DNA of 64,000 nt from Pseudomonadota bacterium (GTDB lineage: Bacteria > Pseudomonadota > Gammaproteobacteria > Burkholderiales > Thiobacillaceae). The notes beneath the pieces are model-generated. The model worked only from the letters and a program-made list of their open reading frames with translations. It did not search any database and was not told the DNA's origin. Below, piece after piece: positions 53,280 to 62,724 of the stretch. The position numbers and the translations under genes are program-made. Each line of letters begins with the position of its first letter. The first letter of the stretch is position 1. The stretch lies in assembly GCA_021836225.1 (NCBI GenBank), contig JAKBJA010000026.1, positions 1-64,000 of the forward strand, written 5' to 3'.

Positions 53280-54818
53280 ATGGATCAACTGTTGCAGCAA
53301 ATTCTGGGTTATGCCAAGGCGACTTGGCAGCGTCGCTGGTGGGGCGTGGCGGTGGCTTGGCTGGTGTGCGTCGTCGGCTGGACCTGGGTGATGATGATCC
53401 CGGACCGCTATGAGGCGTCGGCGCGCGTCTATGTGGATACGCAAACCCTGTTGAGGCCGCTGCTGTCCGGGCTGGCGGTTGAGCCCAATGTCGAGCAGCA
53501 GATCAAGCTGATGACGCGTCAGTTGGTGAGCCGGCCTACGCTGGAAAAGGTCGCGCGCATGACCGATATGGATGTGAAGGCGAAAACGCCCGAGCAGACC
53601 GAGAAAATGCTCACGAATCTGGCGGAAAAAATCACCATCGCGGATGCCGGCAGGGAAAATCTCTACACCATTAGCTATCAGGACGCCAACGCCGATCTCG
53701 CCAAGAAGGTGGTGCAGTCATTGCTGACCATTTTCGTGGAAACCAGCCTCGGCAAGACGCGCCAGGACATATCCAGTTCGGCGCGCTTCATCGAGGGGCA
53801 GTTGCAAGACTATCTGCAAAAACTGAACGACGCCGAGAACGCGCTCAAGGAATTCAAGCAGAAGCATATCGGCATGATGCCGGGGCAAGGTGGCGACTAC
53901 TATACGAAGCTGGCCGAGGTGAGTGGCCAGTTGCGCCAGGCGCAACTGGACCAGCAGGAAGCGGTCAACCGCCGCGATCAGCTCAAGCGGCAGCTGGCGG
54001 ACGAAGAGCCCGAGATTGCGGCGTCCGCGGTGGCCGGAGCGGACACCAGCGAGATCGATGGTCGCATCCAGGCGCTGCAAAAGCAGCTGGATCAGTTGCG
54101 GCTCCAGTACACCGACCTGCACCCGGATGTCCAGTCGACCAAGCGTCTGATCGAAAAGCTGGAGGCGGAGAAGAAAGCCGAACTGACAAAGCGCAAGGCC
54201 GACCCCTCGGACACCAACAAGGCCCAGAACCCCGTCTATCAGCAACTCACCATCTCCATCGCGGAAGCGGATGCCACCGTGTCCTCCCTGCGGGCGCGGG
54301 TGGCGGAGTATCAGCGCCGGTATGCCGAGCTGCGCAACGCGTCCAACATGATTCCGCAGGTGGAGCAGGAATACACTCAGTTGACGCGCAACTATGACAT
54401 CTACAAGCAAAACTACGATGATCTGCTGAAGCGTCGCGAGTCCGTCACCATGTCGGGCGATGTCGAGAGCAAGACCGACACGGTCGACTTCCGTGTGATC
54501 GATCCGCCCTTCGTACCGAGCAAGCCGGCGTGGCCGAACCGTCTGATGCTGCTGTCGCTGGTGACGCTGGGCGGACTGGGTGCGGGTATCGCGGTGGCCT
54601 TCCTTATGAGCCAACTGCGCCGCACGGTGACTGATCGCCGTGCCCTGCGTGAGCTGACCGGCCTGCCGCTGCTGGGGGCGGTATCGCGGGTGGAAACCGA
54701 TGAAAGCCTGCGCCGCAGGCGCAAGGGATTGATGACGTATCTGGCCGCACTGGGGAGCCTGATTGCTGCCTATGGCGCCGTAATGGTTCTGCAACTGCTT
54801 GTGTCGCGCGCTGGCTAG
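53280..54818 (+). CDS. XrtA-system polysaccharide chain-length determinant (GNVR/Wzz type)
   Basis: A 512-aa co-polymerase. Two membrane helices, near 21-42 and 427-450, flank a long periplasmic coiled-coil domain (residues ~130-370: EGQLQDYLQKLNDAENALKEF, QIQALQKQLDQLRLQYTDLHPD-like). The GNVR domain, with VEQEYTQLTRNYDIYKQNYDDLL near 365, precedes the second helix. There is no kinase domain; that is the next gene. ATG at 53280 is preferred to GTG at 53274. It sets glycan length for the exopolysaccharide. Confidence 0.92.
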   Translation: MDQLLQQILGYAKATWQRRWWGVAVAWLVCVVGWTWVMMIPDRYEASARVYVDTQTLLRPLLSGLAVEPNVEQQIKLMTRQLVSRPTLEKVARMTDMDVKAKTPEQTEKMLTNLAEKITIADAGRENLYTISYQDANADLAKKVVQSLLTIFVETSLGKTRQDISSSARFIEGQLQDYLQKLNDAENALKEFKQKHIGMMPGQGGDYYTKLAEVSGQLRQAQLDQQEAVNRRDQLKRQLADEEPEIAASAVAGADTSEIDGRIQALQKQLDQLRLQYTDLHPDVQSTKRLIEKLEAEKKAELTKRKADPSDTNKAQNPVYQQLTISIAEADATVSSLRARVAEYQRRYAELRNASNMIPQVEQEYTQLTRNYDIYKQNYDDLLKRRESVTMSGDVESKTDTVDFRVIDPPFVPSKPAWPNRLMLLSLVTLGGLGAGIAVAFLMSQLRRTVTDRRALRELTGLPLLGAVSRVETDESLRRRRKGLMTYLAALGSLIAAYGAVMVLQLLVSRAG

Positions 54819-54826
54819 GAGAATCC

Positions 54827-55768
54827 ATGAGCATTATTGAAAAAGCAGCGGGCAAGATTGGCACGGGAGCGCCTCATCCCGCCCCTCAGGTTGGCCCCGG
54901 CGATCCCGGCCACGACGCCAGTCTGATCGAAAATGCGCTCAACAAGCAGCGCAGCAGTCTTGCAGCGCCGTTCGTCGCCACCCCGGTCGACCCGATATTC
55001 AGTTCGCCTGATACCCTCGCGATGGAAGGCGGGAGTCAGGTGCAGTCGATCAATCTGGCGCGCTTGCATCGCATGGGCGTGGTCTCGCCGGATGCGGAAA
55101 AAAGCCAGATCGCCGAAGAGTTCCGCATCATCAAGCGGCCGCTCATCGCCAACGCCTTCGGCCAGGGCACCGCGCGGGTCAAGAACGGCAATCTCATCAT
55201 GGTCACCAGCTCGCTGCCGGGCGAAGGCAAGAGTTTCGTTGCCATCAACCTGGCGATTTCAATGGCGATGGAAATGGATCGCACCGTGCTGCTGATCGAC
55301 GCCGACGTCGCCAAGCCGCGCGTGCCAGAATACCTGGGTATCCACGCCGACAAGGGCTTGCTTGACGTGCTGCAGGACAAGGATCTCAAATTGTCCGATG
55401 TGCTGATCAAGACCGACATCGCCAAGCTGACCGTGCTGCCCGCGGGACGTACCTACAAGCGCGCGACCGAGTTGCTGGCAAGCGCCGCCATGACCCGTCT
55501 GGTCGAGGATATCGGCAACCGATATCCCGACCGTATCATCCTGTTCGATTCGCCGCCGCTGCTGGCAACGAGCGAAGCGAGCGTGCTGGCGACTCACATG
55601 GGGCAGATCGTCATGGTGGTGGAAGCCGAGAAAACCTCGCAGGAGGCGGTGCGCGAGGCCTTGAGCCACATCCAGTCCTGCGAGGTCGTCGGCATGCTGC
55701 TGAATAAAACCACGCCGACTCCGGGCGCAGACTACTACTATGGCTACTATGGCAGTTACGGCAAATAA
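54827..55768 (+). CDS. XrtA-associated tyrosine autokinase (CpsD/BY-kinase family)
   Basis: A 313-aa cytoplasmic kinase. Walker A SSLPGEGKS near 126, A' LLIDADVAKPR near 157, and Walker B RIILFDSPPLL near 237. It ends in a tyrosine cluster, YYYGYYGSYG, the autophosphorylation tail. It works with the preceding chain-length protein. The start lies 8 bp after that gene, and the end overlaps the next gene by 29 bp. Confidence 0.93.
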   Translation: MSIIEKAAGKIGTGAPHPAPQVGPGDPGHDASLIENALNKQRSSLAAPFVATPVDPIFSSPDTLAMEGGSQVQSINLARLHRMGVVSPDAEKSQIAEEFRIIKRPLIANAFGQGTARVKNGNLIMVTSSLPGEGKSFVAINLAISMAMEMDRTVLLIDADVAKPRVPEYLGIHADKGLLDVLQDKDLKLSDVLIKTDIAKLTVLPAGRTYKRATELLASAAMTRLVEDIGNRYPDRIILFDSPPLLATSEASVLATHMGQIVMVVEAEKTSQEAVREALSHIQSCEVVGMLLNKTTPTPGADYYYGYYGSYGK

Positions 55769-57344
55769 GTCCCGACGCTGCTGCGCCTGGGCGGTGGCGC
55801 ACAGACACATTCCTTTTGCAGGCGCTTTCTCTGTTTTCATGGCGATGGCCTTCGCCCCGGCCGCGCATGCCATCGACTGGCGCTTCGCGCCCTACCTGAA
55901 TGCGTCGGCTACCTACACCGACAACGCCAGGCAGAGTTCGAACAATCCCCAGAATGCCTTGATCCTCACCGAGACCCCTGGCTTCACATTGCGCTCCGAA
56001 GGCTCGCGCCGGGTGCAGGCCAGCCTGCAATATGGACTTACTGGTGTGGAGCGTATCGGGAACGATCAGAACAACGACCTCTATCACAACCTCAACGCGG
56101 TGGGGAAGGCCGAACTGGTCAAGGATTTCCTGTTCATCGACGGCAACGCCAACATCTCGCAGCGGCTGATCTCGCTCCTGGGATCGCCTGCCGATGCCAC
56201 CGTCAACAACAGCAACCGGACCACGGTCGGCATCTATTCGATCAGCCCCTACATTCAGCAGCGTTTCGGCACCTTCGCCTTCGCGCAGGTGCGCTACACC
56301 GCCAGCGGGGCGATTTTCCAGAATAATGTCGCGCCCAATGCCAATTCGAATGCGATTGCCGCCAGCCTGAACAGCGGCACCCGCTTCACCGATCTCAGTT
56401 GGGGGCTCAATTATTCCCTCCGCAAGATACAAAACCGCAACGCGGTCAATTCCGCCGACAATACCGATGTCACCTTCGAAAGCGCCAGTGCAACCGCCGG
56501 TTATGCATTGACCCGCCAGTTCCGGGTGTTCGGCACGTTCGGCCAGGACTGGAACGACTATTTCAGCAGCACGGGAACGAGTGGCGCTTTCTATAGCGCC
56601 GGATTCGGCTGGTCGCCCACGCGCCGCACGAGCCTCGAAGCCTCGGCCGGTGAGCGTTATTTCGGTCGTACGTTCAGCCTGTCCGGCAGCCACCGCACCC
56701 GGCTCACGCGCTGGCGGGTGGGTTATTCCGAGAATGTCAGCGACATTTCGCAGCAGTTCCTGGAACAGAGCAGCCGCATTTTCTGGGTTTGCAATAATGG
56801 TTCTACGCTCATTGAGGCCCAGAGCGATCCAGGGGGGTGCGTGGGACCGATTACGGCGGGTGACCTCGCACTTTATTACAGCAATTACGGTGTTTCGACG
56901 GCTGACCTGATTGCCGCCGGCTTGCTGAATATAGCAACCACCAACGGGATTTTTGTCATCAAGAATTTCAATGCGGGTGTGTCCTGGGACATTGGCAAGC
57001 TGGGATTCGGTCTTTCGGCGCAAGACACCAAACGTCTCTATCAGGCGCTTGGGAATGCGCAGGATCATATTCAGGCAATTACGGGTTCTGTCAGTTATCG
57101 CCTGTCCGAAACAGTGACGGCCAACAGCATTTTGTCGCTTACCCGTACCAGCCTGGATAGTTCGTTAACGAACGGCGTCGCGCGACAGGATGATCTCCTG
57201 AGCCTCAGTCTCGGCCTCAACCGCCGCTTTACCGATAAGCTTAACGGCGCGTTGACTTTCCGCCGTACCCAACGAACTTCGAACGTGGCGAATGCCGACT
57301 ACGACGAAGACAGCCTCATGGCCTCGGTCAACATGCGCTTCTGA
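55740..57344 (+). CDS. XrtA-associated outer-membrane beta-barrel protein (TIGR03016 type)
   Basis: A 534-aa exported protein. A long N-terminal segment (~40 residues, hydrophobic core FSVFMAMAFAPAAHA) is the signal peptide. The mature part is strand-rich with aromatic/Arg girdles and ends RTQRTSNVANADYDEDSLMASVNMRF (last residue Phe, typical for OMPs). The start IDWRFAPYLNASATYTDNA is the common opening of this family. It probably forms an outer-membrane channel for the polysaccharide. The ATG at 55740 lies inside the kinase gene; later in-frame ATGs are possible. Confidence 0.87.
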   Translation: MATMAVTANKSRRCCAWAVAHRHIPFAGAFSVFMAMAFAPAAHAIDWRFAPYLNASATYTDNARQSSNNPQNALILTETPGFTLRSEGSRRVQASLQYGLTGVERIGNDQNNDLYHNLNAVGKAELVKDFLFIDGNANISQRLISLLGSPADATVNNSNRTTVGIYSISPYIQQRFGTFAFAQVRYTASGAIFQNNVAPNANSNAIAASLNSGTRFTDLSWGLNYSLRKIQNRNAVNSADNTDVTFESASATAGYALTRQFRVFGTFGQDWNDYFSSTGTSGAFYSAGFGWSPTRRTSLEASAGERYFGRTFSLSGSHRTRLTRWRVGYSENVSDISQQFLEQSSRIFWVCNNGSTLIEAQSDPGGCVGPITAGDLALYYSNYGVSTADLIAAGLLNIATTNGIFVIKNFNAGVSWDIGKLGFGLSAQDTKRLYQALGNAQDHIQAITGSVSYRLSETVTANSILSLTRTSLDSSLTNGVARQDDLLSLSLGLNRRFTDKLNGALTFRRTQRTSNVANADYDEDSLMASVNMRF

Positions 57345-57358
57345 CCGGGCTCCCGGAA

Positions 57359-57374
57359 TGGCACAGCCGTTGCT
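57359..57374 (+). promoter_or_regulatory. Sigma-54 (-24/-12) promoter within the exopolysaccharide locus
   Basis: TGGCACAGCCGTTGCT is a full match to TGGCAC-N5-TTGCW, with GG and GC 12 bases apart (57360-57361, 57372-57373). Predicted start near 57385, 36 bases before the ATPase gene. It would let the second half of the locus be transcribed on its own. Confidence 0.8.
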
Positions 57375-57420
57375 AAGCCTTTAGTGCGCGCCGTGCCACC
57401 ACTCAGATAACGGATTGTCC

Positions 57421-58452
57421 ATGTACGAAGACTATTACCGCTTTAGCGCCAAGCCGTTCCAGCTCAATCCCGACCCGCGTTTTTTCTTCGGCTCCAAGGG
57501 ACACAAGCGGGCGATGGCCTATCTGGATTACGGCCTGTCGCTGGGCGAGGGCTTCATCGTCATCACCGGCGAAGTCGGCGCCGGCAAAACCACGCTGGTG
57601 CGCAACCTGTTTCGCCAGCTCGAGGCCCACAATGTCGTCGCGGCGCAACTGGTGTCGACCCAGCTGGATGCGGAGGACACCTTGCGCAGTGTGGCCGCCT
57701 CGTTCGGGCTGGAACATGAAGGCCTGACCAAGTCGGCGCTGCTGAAAAACCTGGAGGACTTCCTGACGGCCGCCGCGCGCCAGGGCAAGCGTGCGCTGCT
57801 GGTGGTGGACGAAGCGCAGAACCTGACACCGCGCGCTGTGGAAGAGCTGCGCATGCTGTCCAACTTCCAGAGCAGCGAACGTTCGCTGATCCAGACCTTC
57901 CTGCTGGGGCAGCCCGAATTCCGCGGCATCCTGCAAAGCCCGGACATGCAGCAGCTGCGCCAGCGCGTGGTGGCCTCTTACCACCTGGGGCCGCTCGACG
58001 CAGACGAAACGCGTGGCTACATCGAGCACCGCCTGCGCACCGTCGGCTGGCATGGCACCCCGGGTTTCGATGACGAGGCCTTCGCTGAGCTGCACCGTTT
58101 TACCGGTGGGATTCCGCGGCGTCTTAACACCACCTGCGATCGCTTGTTGCTGTTCGGATTTCTCGAAGAGAAGAATCATTTCGGTGAAGCCGAGGTCAAC
58201 GAGGTGATCGCCGACCTGAAGAACGAGATTGCGCACCAGGATTTCAATGGTGCAACGGGCATCAACAACCATGCCCAGGCCAATGGTGTACTGAACGGCG
58301 AAGACAGCGCACGACTGGCGCAGCGCATTGATCAGGTGGAGCGCTCGGTCAATCGCATCCTGCCCATCGTGCGCAAGATTCTCTACACCGTGAGCGAACG
58401 CCACGCGGCAGCTGAAGGCGCGCAGCCGGACAACCTCGACACCACGCGTTGA
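57421..58452 (+). CDS. XrtA/PEP-CTERM-associated AAA ATPase (ExeA-like, TIGR03015 type)
   Basis: A 343-aa ATPase starting MYEDYYRFSAKPFQLNPDP, the family opening. Walker A GEVGAGKTT near 45, Walker B LLVVDEAQNL near 125, and sensor motif GGIPRRLNTTCDRLLLFG near 229. No membrane helix is present. It may power assembly or regulate export. A TTG two codons earlier is not needed. The sigma-54 promoter lies 47-62 bp upstream. Confidence 0.9.
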   Translation: MYEDYYRFSAKPFQLNPDPRFFFGSKGHKRAMAYLDYGLSLGEGFIVITGEVGAGKTTLVRNLFRQLEAHNVVAAQLVSTQLDAEDTLRSVAASFGLEHEGLTKSALLKNLEDFLTAAARQGKRALLVVDEAQNLTPRAVEELRMLSNFQSSERSLIQTFLLGQPEFRGILQSPDMQQLRQRVVASYHLGPLDADETRGYIEHRLRTVGWHGTPGFDDEAFAELHRFTGGIPRRLNTTCDRLLLFGFLEEKNHFGEAEVNEVIADLKNEIAHQDFNGATGINNHAQANGVLNGEDSARLAQRIDQVERSVNRILPIVRKILYTVSERHAAAEGAQPDNLDTTR

Positions 58453-58462
58453 CGACCCAGCC

Positions 58463-59584
58463 ATGACCCAGGTTTTATGCGTCGCGGGCGCGCGACCCAA
58501 TTTCATGAAAATCGCCCCGGTGATGGCTGCCCTGGCCGAGACCGGTGTGGCCGCGCAGTTGCTGCACACCGGCCAGCATTACGACGCGGCGATGAGCGAC
58601 AGTTTCTTCGCCGACCTCGGCATCCCGCATCCCGATCACCATCTTGAGGTTGGCTCCGGCAGTCATGCGGTGCAGACGGCCGAGGTGATGAAGCGCTTCG
58701 AGCCCGTGCTGGAAAGCGTGCGGCCGCAAGCGGTTCTGGTGGTGGGCGATGTCAACTCCACCATCGCGTGCGCACTGGTGGCGGCCAAGCGCGGCGTGCG
58801 CGTGATTCACGTCGAGGCCGGTCTGCGCAGTTACGACCGCAGCATGCCGGAAGAGATCAACCGCGTATTGACCGACCAGATTTCCGATCTGCTGTTCACC
58901 ACCGAGCGCAGCGCGCTGGTCAACCTGCAGCGCGAGGGGATCGACGCTGCGCGCGTCGAGTTCGTCGGCAACGTGATGATCGACACCCTGCACCGCAACC
59001 TCGAGCGCGCGGTGCCGGGTGCGCAAACCCTCGGTACCGTGCTGCCGCGGTATGCGGTGCTGACGCTGCACCGGCCGTCCAACGTGGATGACGCGACGAC
59101 GCTCGCTGCGCTGCTCGATGTGGTCGGTGAAATCAACCGCACCCTGCCCGTGGTGATGCCGCTGCACCCGCGCACGCGCGGCAACATCGAGCGCTTTGGT
59201 TTCACCGCCAGGCTCGACGGCCTGCACATCCTGCCGCCGGTGGGCTATCTGGAAATGCTCGGCCTGATGCGTGACGCCGCGTTGGTGCTGACTGATTCCG
59301 GCGGCATTCAGGAGGAAACCACTGCGCTGGGCGTGCCGTGTCTCACCTTGCGCGAAAATACCGAACGTCCGATCACCGTCGATGAGGGCACCAACACCCT
59401 GGTCGGCCCCCACCCCGAGGCGATCCGCCACGCGTTCGCCGAGGTGATGGCGGGCGGCGGCAAGGCCGGGCGCATTCCGGAATACTGGGACGGACGCGCG
59501 GCGATGCGCATAGCGCATACGCTGAAAGACTGGCTGCCGACCCCGAAGGGGATTCATGTCCTGTCGGGGACAAGGATCGCGTAA
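58463..59584 (+). CDS. wecB: UDP-N-acetylglucosamine 2-epimerase (non-hydrolysing)
   Basis: A 373-aa enzyme making UDP-ManNAc from UDP-GlcNAc. GARPNFMKIAPV at the start replaces the usual GTRPE, as is common for exopolysaccharide-linked members. HVEAGLRSYDRSMPEEINR near 116 and SGGIQEETTALGVPCLTLR near 278 (UDP-binding) are intact. It supplies an amino-sugar precursor for the glycan; the next gene's deacetylase fits N-acetyl sugars. Its stop TAATG overlaps that gene's start. Confidence 0.93.
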   Translation: MTQVLCVAGARPNFMKIAPVMAALAETGVAAQLLHTGQHYDAAMSDSFFADLGIPHPDHHLEVGSGSHAVQTAEVMKRFEPVLESVRPQAVLVVGDVNSTIACALVAAKRGVRVIHVEAGLRSYDRSMPEEINRVLTDQISDLLFTTERSALVNLQREGIDAARVEFVGNVMIDTLHRNLERAVPGAQTLGTVLPRYAVLTLHRPSNVDDATTLAALLDVVGEINRTLPVVMPLHPRTRGNIERFGFTARLDGLHILPPVGYLEMLGLMRDAALVLTDSGGIQEETTALGVPCLTLRENTERPITVDEGTNTLVGPHPEAIRHAFAEVMAGGGKAGRIPEYWDGRAAMRIAHTLKDWLPTPKGIHVLSGTRIA

Positions 59585-60429
59585 TGGCCGGACGCATCAA
59601 AAATGCCATGTCGATCGATGTCGAGGATTATTTCCAGGTGTCGGCCTTTGCGCCACATATCCGGCGCGAAGACTGGGATGCACTGCCGTGCCGGGTCGAG
59701 CGCAATGTCGATGTGATTCTCGGCCTGCTCGACGAGGCGGATGCCAAAGCGACCTTCTTTACCCTTGGCTGGATCGCCGAACGCTATCCCCAGGTGGTGC
59801 GCCGCATCGTCGACAATGGCCACGAACTGGCCAGTCACGGCTACGGTCATCAGCGGGCATCGGATCTCACGCCCAGGCAATTCCGCGATGACATCACCCG
59901 TGCCAAGCATATCCTCGAAGACTTGGGCGGCGTTGCCATCCGCGGCTATCGCGCCCCGAGTTTTTCCATCAACCGGAACAACTGGTGGGCCGTCGAGGAG
60001 CTCGAAAACGCAGGGTATGTATACAGCTCGAGCATCTATCCGGTGCGCCACGACCATTACGGCATGCCCGACGCGCCGCGTTTTCCGCATCGCCCCAATG
60101 GCGAGGCCGGCATTCTCGAACTGCCGCCCACCACGGTGCCGCTGATGGGACGCAACTGGCCCGCCGCGGGCGGCGGCTGGTTCCGCCTGCTGCCGTATTC
60201 GATGTCACGCTGGATGCTGAATCGGGTCAATGACCGGGACCGCGCGCCCTGCATGTTCTATTTCCATCCCTGGGAACTCGATGCCGGGCAGCCACGTCAG
60301 ACCGGCCTGTCTGCCAGGACGCGCTTTCGCCATTACGTCAATCTGCAACGTATGCCGGGCAGACTGCGCAAACTGCTGAACGATTTTGAATGGGACCGCG
60401 TCGACCGTGTGTTCCTGCCAGAACATTGA
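59584..60429 (+). CDS. XrtA-system polysaccharide deacetylase
   Basis: A 281-aa cytoplasmic NodB-fold protein. SIDVEDYFQV near 9-18 holds the catalytic base and metal Asp pair, HELASHGYGHQ near 80 supplies the His ligands, and RGYRAPSFSI near 120 completes the site. The DUF3473 tail, with CMFYFHPWELD near 223, is characteristic of the XrtA/PEP-CTERM locus type. No signal peptide, so it acts inside the cell or on precursors. 2 bp precede the FemAB gene. Confidence 0.92.
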   Translation: MAGRIKNAMSIDVEDYFQVSAFAPHIRREDWDALPCRVERNVDVILGLLDEADAKATFFTLGWIAERYPQVVRRIVDNGHELASHGYGHQRASDLTPRQFRDDITRAKHILEDLGGVAIRGYRAPSFSINRNNWWAVEELENAGYVYSSSIYPVRHDHYGMPDAPRFPHRPNGEAGILELPPTTVPLMGRNWPAAGGGWFRLLPYSMSRWMLNRVNDRDRAPCMFYFHPWELDAGQPRQTGLSARTRFRHYVNLQRMPGRLRKLLNDFEWDRVDRVFLPEH

Positions 60430-60431
60430 AC

Positions 60432-61499
60432 ATGCCATCCCAGCCCCTTTCGATGCCTGATGCCGGGGCAGCCGACGTCACGGTGCGTGTGCTGGAAGCG
60501 CATGAGTGTGCACGTTGGGACGCCTATGTGAACGCGCATCCGGACGCGACGTTTTTCCATCGCGCCGGCTGGAAGCGCGTGATCGAGGCGGCCTTCGGCC
60601 ATCGCACCCATTTCCTGCTGGCCGAGCGCGGCGGAGAAACGGTGGGTGTGCTGCCGCTGGTCGAAATCAGGAGCTGGCTGTTCGGGCATAGTCTGGGGTC
60701 GCTGCCGTTCTGCGCCTATGGCGGCATCCTGGCCGATCACGACGCCGCCTGGCGGGCGCTCGACGAGGCCGCGCAGGCACTGGCCGAGCGGCTCAAGGTC
60801 GGCGCGCTCGAATACCGCAACCAGGCGGCCCAGCATGCGCACTGGCCGACCAAGGATCTGTACGTCACTTTCAAGAAGGCCATCGAGCCCGACGTCGAGG
60901 CCAACATGAACGCCATTCCGCGCAAGCAGCGCGCCATGGTGCGAAAAGGCATCAAGGCCGGGCTGGTCGGCGAGATCGATGCCGACACCAGCCGGTTTTT
61001 CCAGGCCTATTCGGCGAGCGTGCACCGCTTGGGCACGCCGGTGTTTTCGCGCAAGTTCTTCCATCTGCTGAAAGAGGAATTCGGCGACGACTGCGAAGTG
61101 CTCACCATCACGCTGGAGGGGAACGTGATCGCCAGCGTGATGTCGTTCTACTTCCGCGATGAGGTGCTGCCGTATTACGGCGGTGGCGTGGACGCCGCGC
61201 GTGCGGTGGCCGGCAACGATTTCATGTACTGGGAATTGATGCGGCGCGCCTGCGAACGCGGTCTCAAGGTGTTCGATTTCGGCCGCAGCAAGCGCGGCAC
61301 CGGCTCGTTCGACTTCAAGAAAAACTGGGGCTTTGAGCCGACGCCGCTGTATTACGAGTACTTCCTGGTGACGGACACAGACGTCCCCGAGATCAATCCG
61401 CTCAATCCCAAATACCGTCTCTTCATTCAGGCCTGGAAAAGAATGCCGCTGGCGCTCGCCAATGTCATCGGGCCGCACATCGTCAAGAACCTGGGCTGA
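60432..61499 (+). CDS. FemAB-family XrtA-associated acyltransferase
   Basis: A 355-aa protein of the GNAT-like FemAB family. FHRAGWKRVIEAAFGH near 40 starts the first lobe. KQRAMVRKGIKAGL near 166, VHRLGTPVFSRKFFHLL near 197 and DFGRSKRGTGSFDFKKNWGF near 286 are the usual landmarks of the PEP-CTERM-linked form (TIGR03019 type). FemAB enzymes add amino acids to wall or sugar acceptors; the acceptor here is unknown. ATG at 60432 is the first good start after the deacetylase. Confidence 0.9.
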   Translation: MPSQPLSMPDAGAADVTVRVLEAHECARWDAYVNAHPDATFFHRAGWKRVIEAAFGHRTHFLLAERGGETVGVLPLVEIRSWLFGHSLGSLPFCAYGGILADHDAAWRALDEAAQALAERLKVGALEYRNQAAQHAHWPTKDLYVTFKKAIEPDVEANMNAIPRKQRAMVRKGIKAGLVGEIDADTSRFFQAYSASVHRLGTPVFSRKFFHLLKEEFGDDCEVLTITLEGNVIASVMSFYFRDEVLPYYGGGVDAARAVAGNDFMYWELMRRACERGLKVFDFGRSKRGTGSFDFKKNWGFEPTPLYYEYFLVTDTDVPEINPLNPKYRLFIQAWKRMPLALANVIGPHIVKNLG

Positions 61500-61503
61500 C
61501 GCC

Positions 61504-62724
61504 ATGGACGGGCTGCTGTTTCTTGCACATCGCATCCCGTTCCCGCCCAACAAGGGCGACAAGATACGCTCGTTTCATCTGCTGCGGCACCTGAGCAAGC
61601 ATTACGCCATTCATCTCGGCGCCTTCGTCGACGATCCAGACGACTGGCAGTACCAGGACGCATTGAAGCCCTATTGCGCATCGATCAAACTGTTGCCGCT
61701 GCATCCGCGCCGTTCCAGGCTGGCGAGCCTGAGCGGGCTGCTCTCCGGCGAGGCATTGACGTTGCCCTATTATCGAAACCGCGAACTCAAGCGCTGGGCA
61801 GCCGACCTGGCCGACTCCGGTAGCGTGACGCGCGGACTGGCGTTTTCCTCGGCGATGGCGCAGTTCATGCCGGCCGGCCTTGCGCGCCGCGTGCTCGACA
61901 TGGTCGACGTCGATTCCGACAAGTGGACGCAGTATGCCCCGACCCAGCGCTGGCCCCTGTCATGGGTGTATGCGCGCGAAGGTCGCAAACTGGCGGCCTG
62001 GGAAGCACGGGTGGCGCAGGATTTCGACGCCACCCTGCTGGTGTCGTGCGACGAGGCGGCGCTGCTGCAACGCCGCGTCCCGCAGGCATGCGACAGGATC
62101 GGCGCCTTCGAGAACGGCGTCGATGCCGAGTATTTCTCACCGGCGCGCGACTACCCGAATCCCTATGAGTCCGACGTGCTGGGCGTGGCCTTTACCGGTG
62201 CGATGGATTACTGGCCGAACGTCGATGCCGTCAGCTGGTTTGCCGAACGGATTTTCCCGGCCGTCCGCGAAGCTGTTCCAGCCGCGCAGTTCACCATCGT
62301 CGGCAGTCGGCCGACCGAGGCCGTCCTCGCGCTGGCGCGCCAGCCCGGGGTCGTCGTTACCGGCAGCGTGCCCGACGTGCGGCCGTATCTGGCGCATGCC
62401 GCGTGTGCCGTGGCACCCTTGCGGATCGCGCGCGGCATCCAGAACAAGGTGCTGGAAGCGATGGCGATGGCGCGTCCGGTGGTGGTCACGGCGCAGGCGG
62501 CCGAGGGCATCCGCGCCGAGGCCGGACGCGATTTTCTGCTGGCGCAGGATGAAGCCGGCTTGGCCGGTGCCATCATTGCGCAATTGCAGACGCGTGCCTC
62601 CTGCCCGCAGGCGCGCGCCTGCATCCTGGAGCATTACGACTGGACCCGCAATTTATCGATGATCGATGCCCTGTTCGATGCGACGCCCGCCGCATCCCCT
62701 CTTCTGGAGACGTGCCCCGCATGA
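61504..62724 (+). CDS. XrtA-locus glycosyltransferase, family 1/4 type (TIGR03087)
   Basis: A 406-aa GT-B glycosyltransferase. LAHRIPFPPNKGDKIRSFH at the start is the family's opening. DVDSDKWTQYA near 138, ENGVDAEYFSP near 205, GAMDYWPNVDAVSWF near 230, and the nucleotide-sugar site around APLRIARGIQNKVLEAMAMARPVV near 315-338 follow. It adds a sugar during exopolysaccharide assembly, with donor unknown. The stop overlaps the exosortase start (ATGA). Confidence 0.92.
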   Translation: MDGLLFLAHRIPFPPNKGDKIRSFHLLRHLSKHYAIHLGAFVDDPDDWQYQDALKPYCASIKLLPLHPRRSRLASLSGLLSGEALTLPYYRNRELKRWAADLADSGSVTRGLAFSSAMAQFMPAGLARRVLDMVDVDSDKWTQYAPTQRWPLSWVYAREGRKLAAWEARVAQDFDATLLVSCDEAALLQRRVPQACDRIGAFENGVDAEYFSPARDYPNPYESDVLGVAFTGAMDYWPNVDAVSWFAERIFPAVREAVPAAQFTIVGSRPTEAVLALARQPGVVVTGSVPDVRPYLAHAACAVAPLRIARGIQNKVLEAMAMARPVVVTAQAAEGIRAEAGRDFLLAQDEAGLAGAIIAQLQTRASCPQARACILEHYDWTRNLSMIDALFDATPAASPLLETCPA

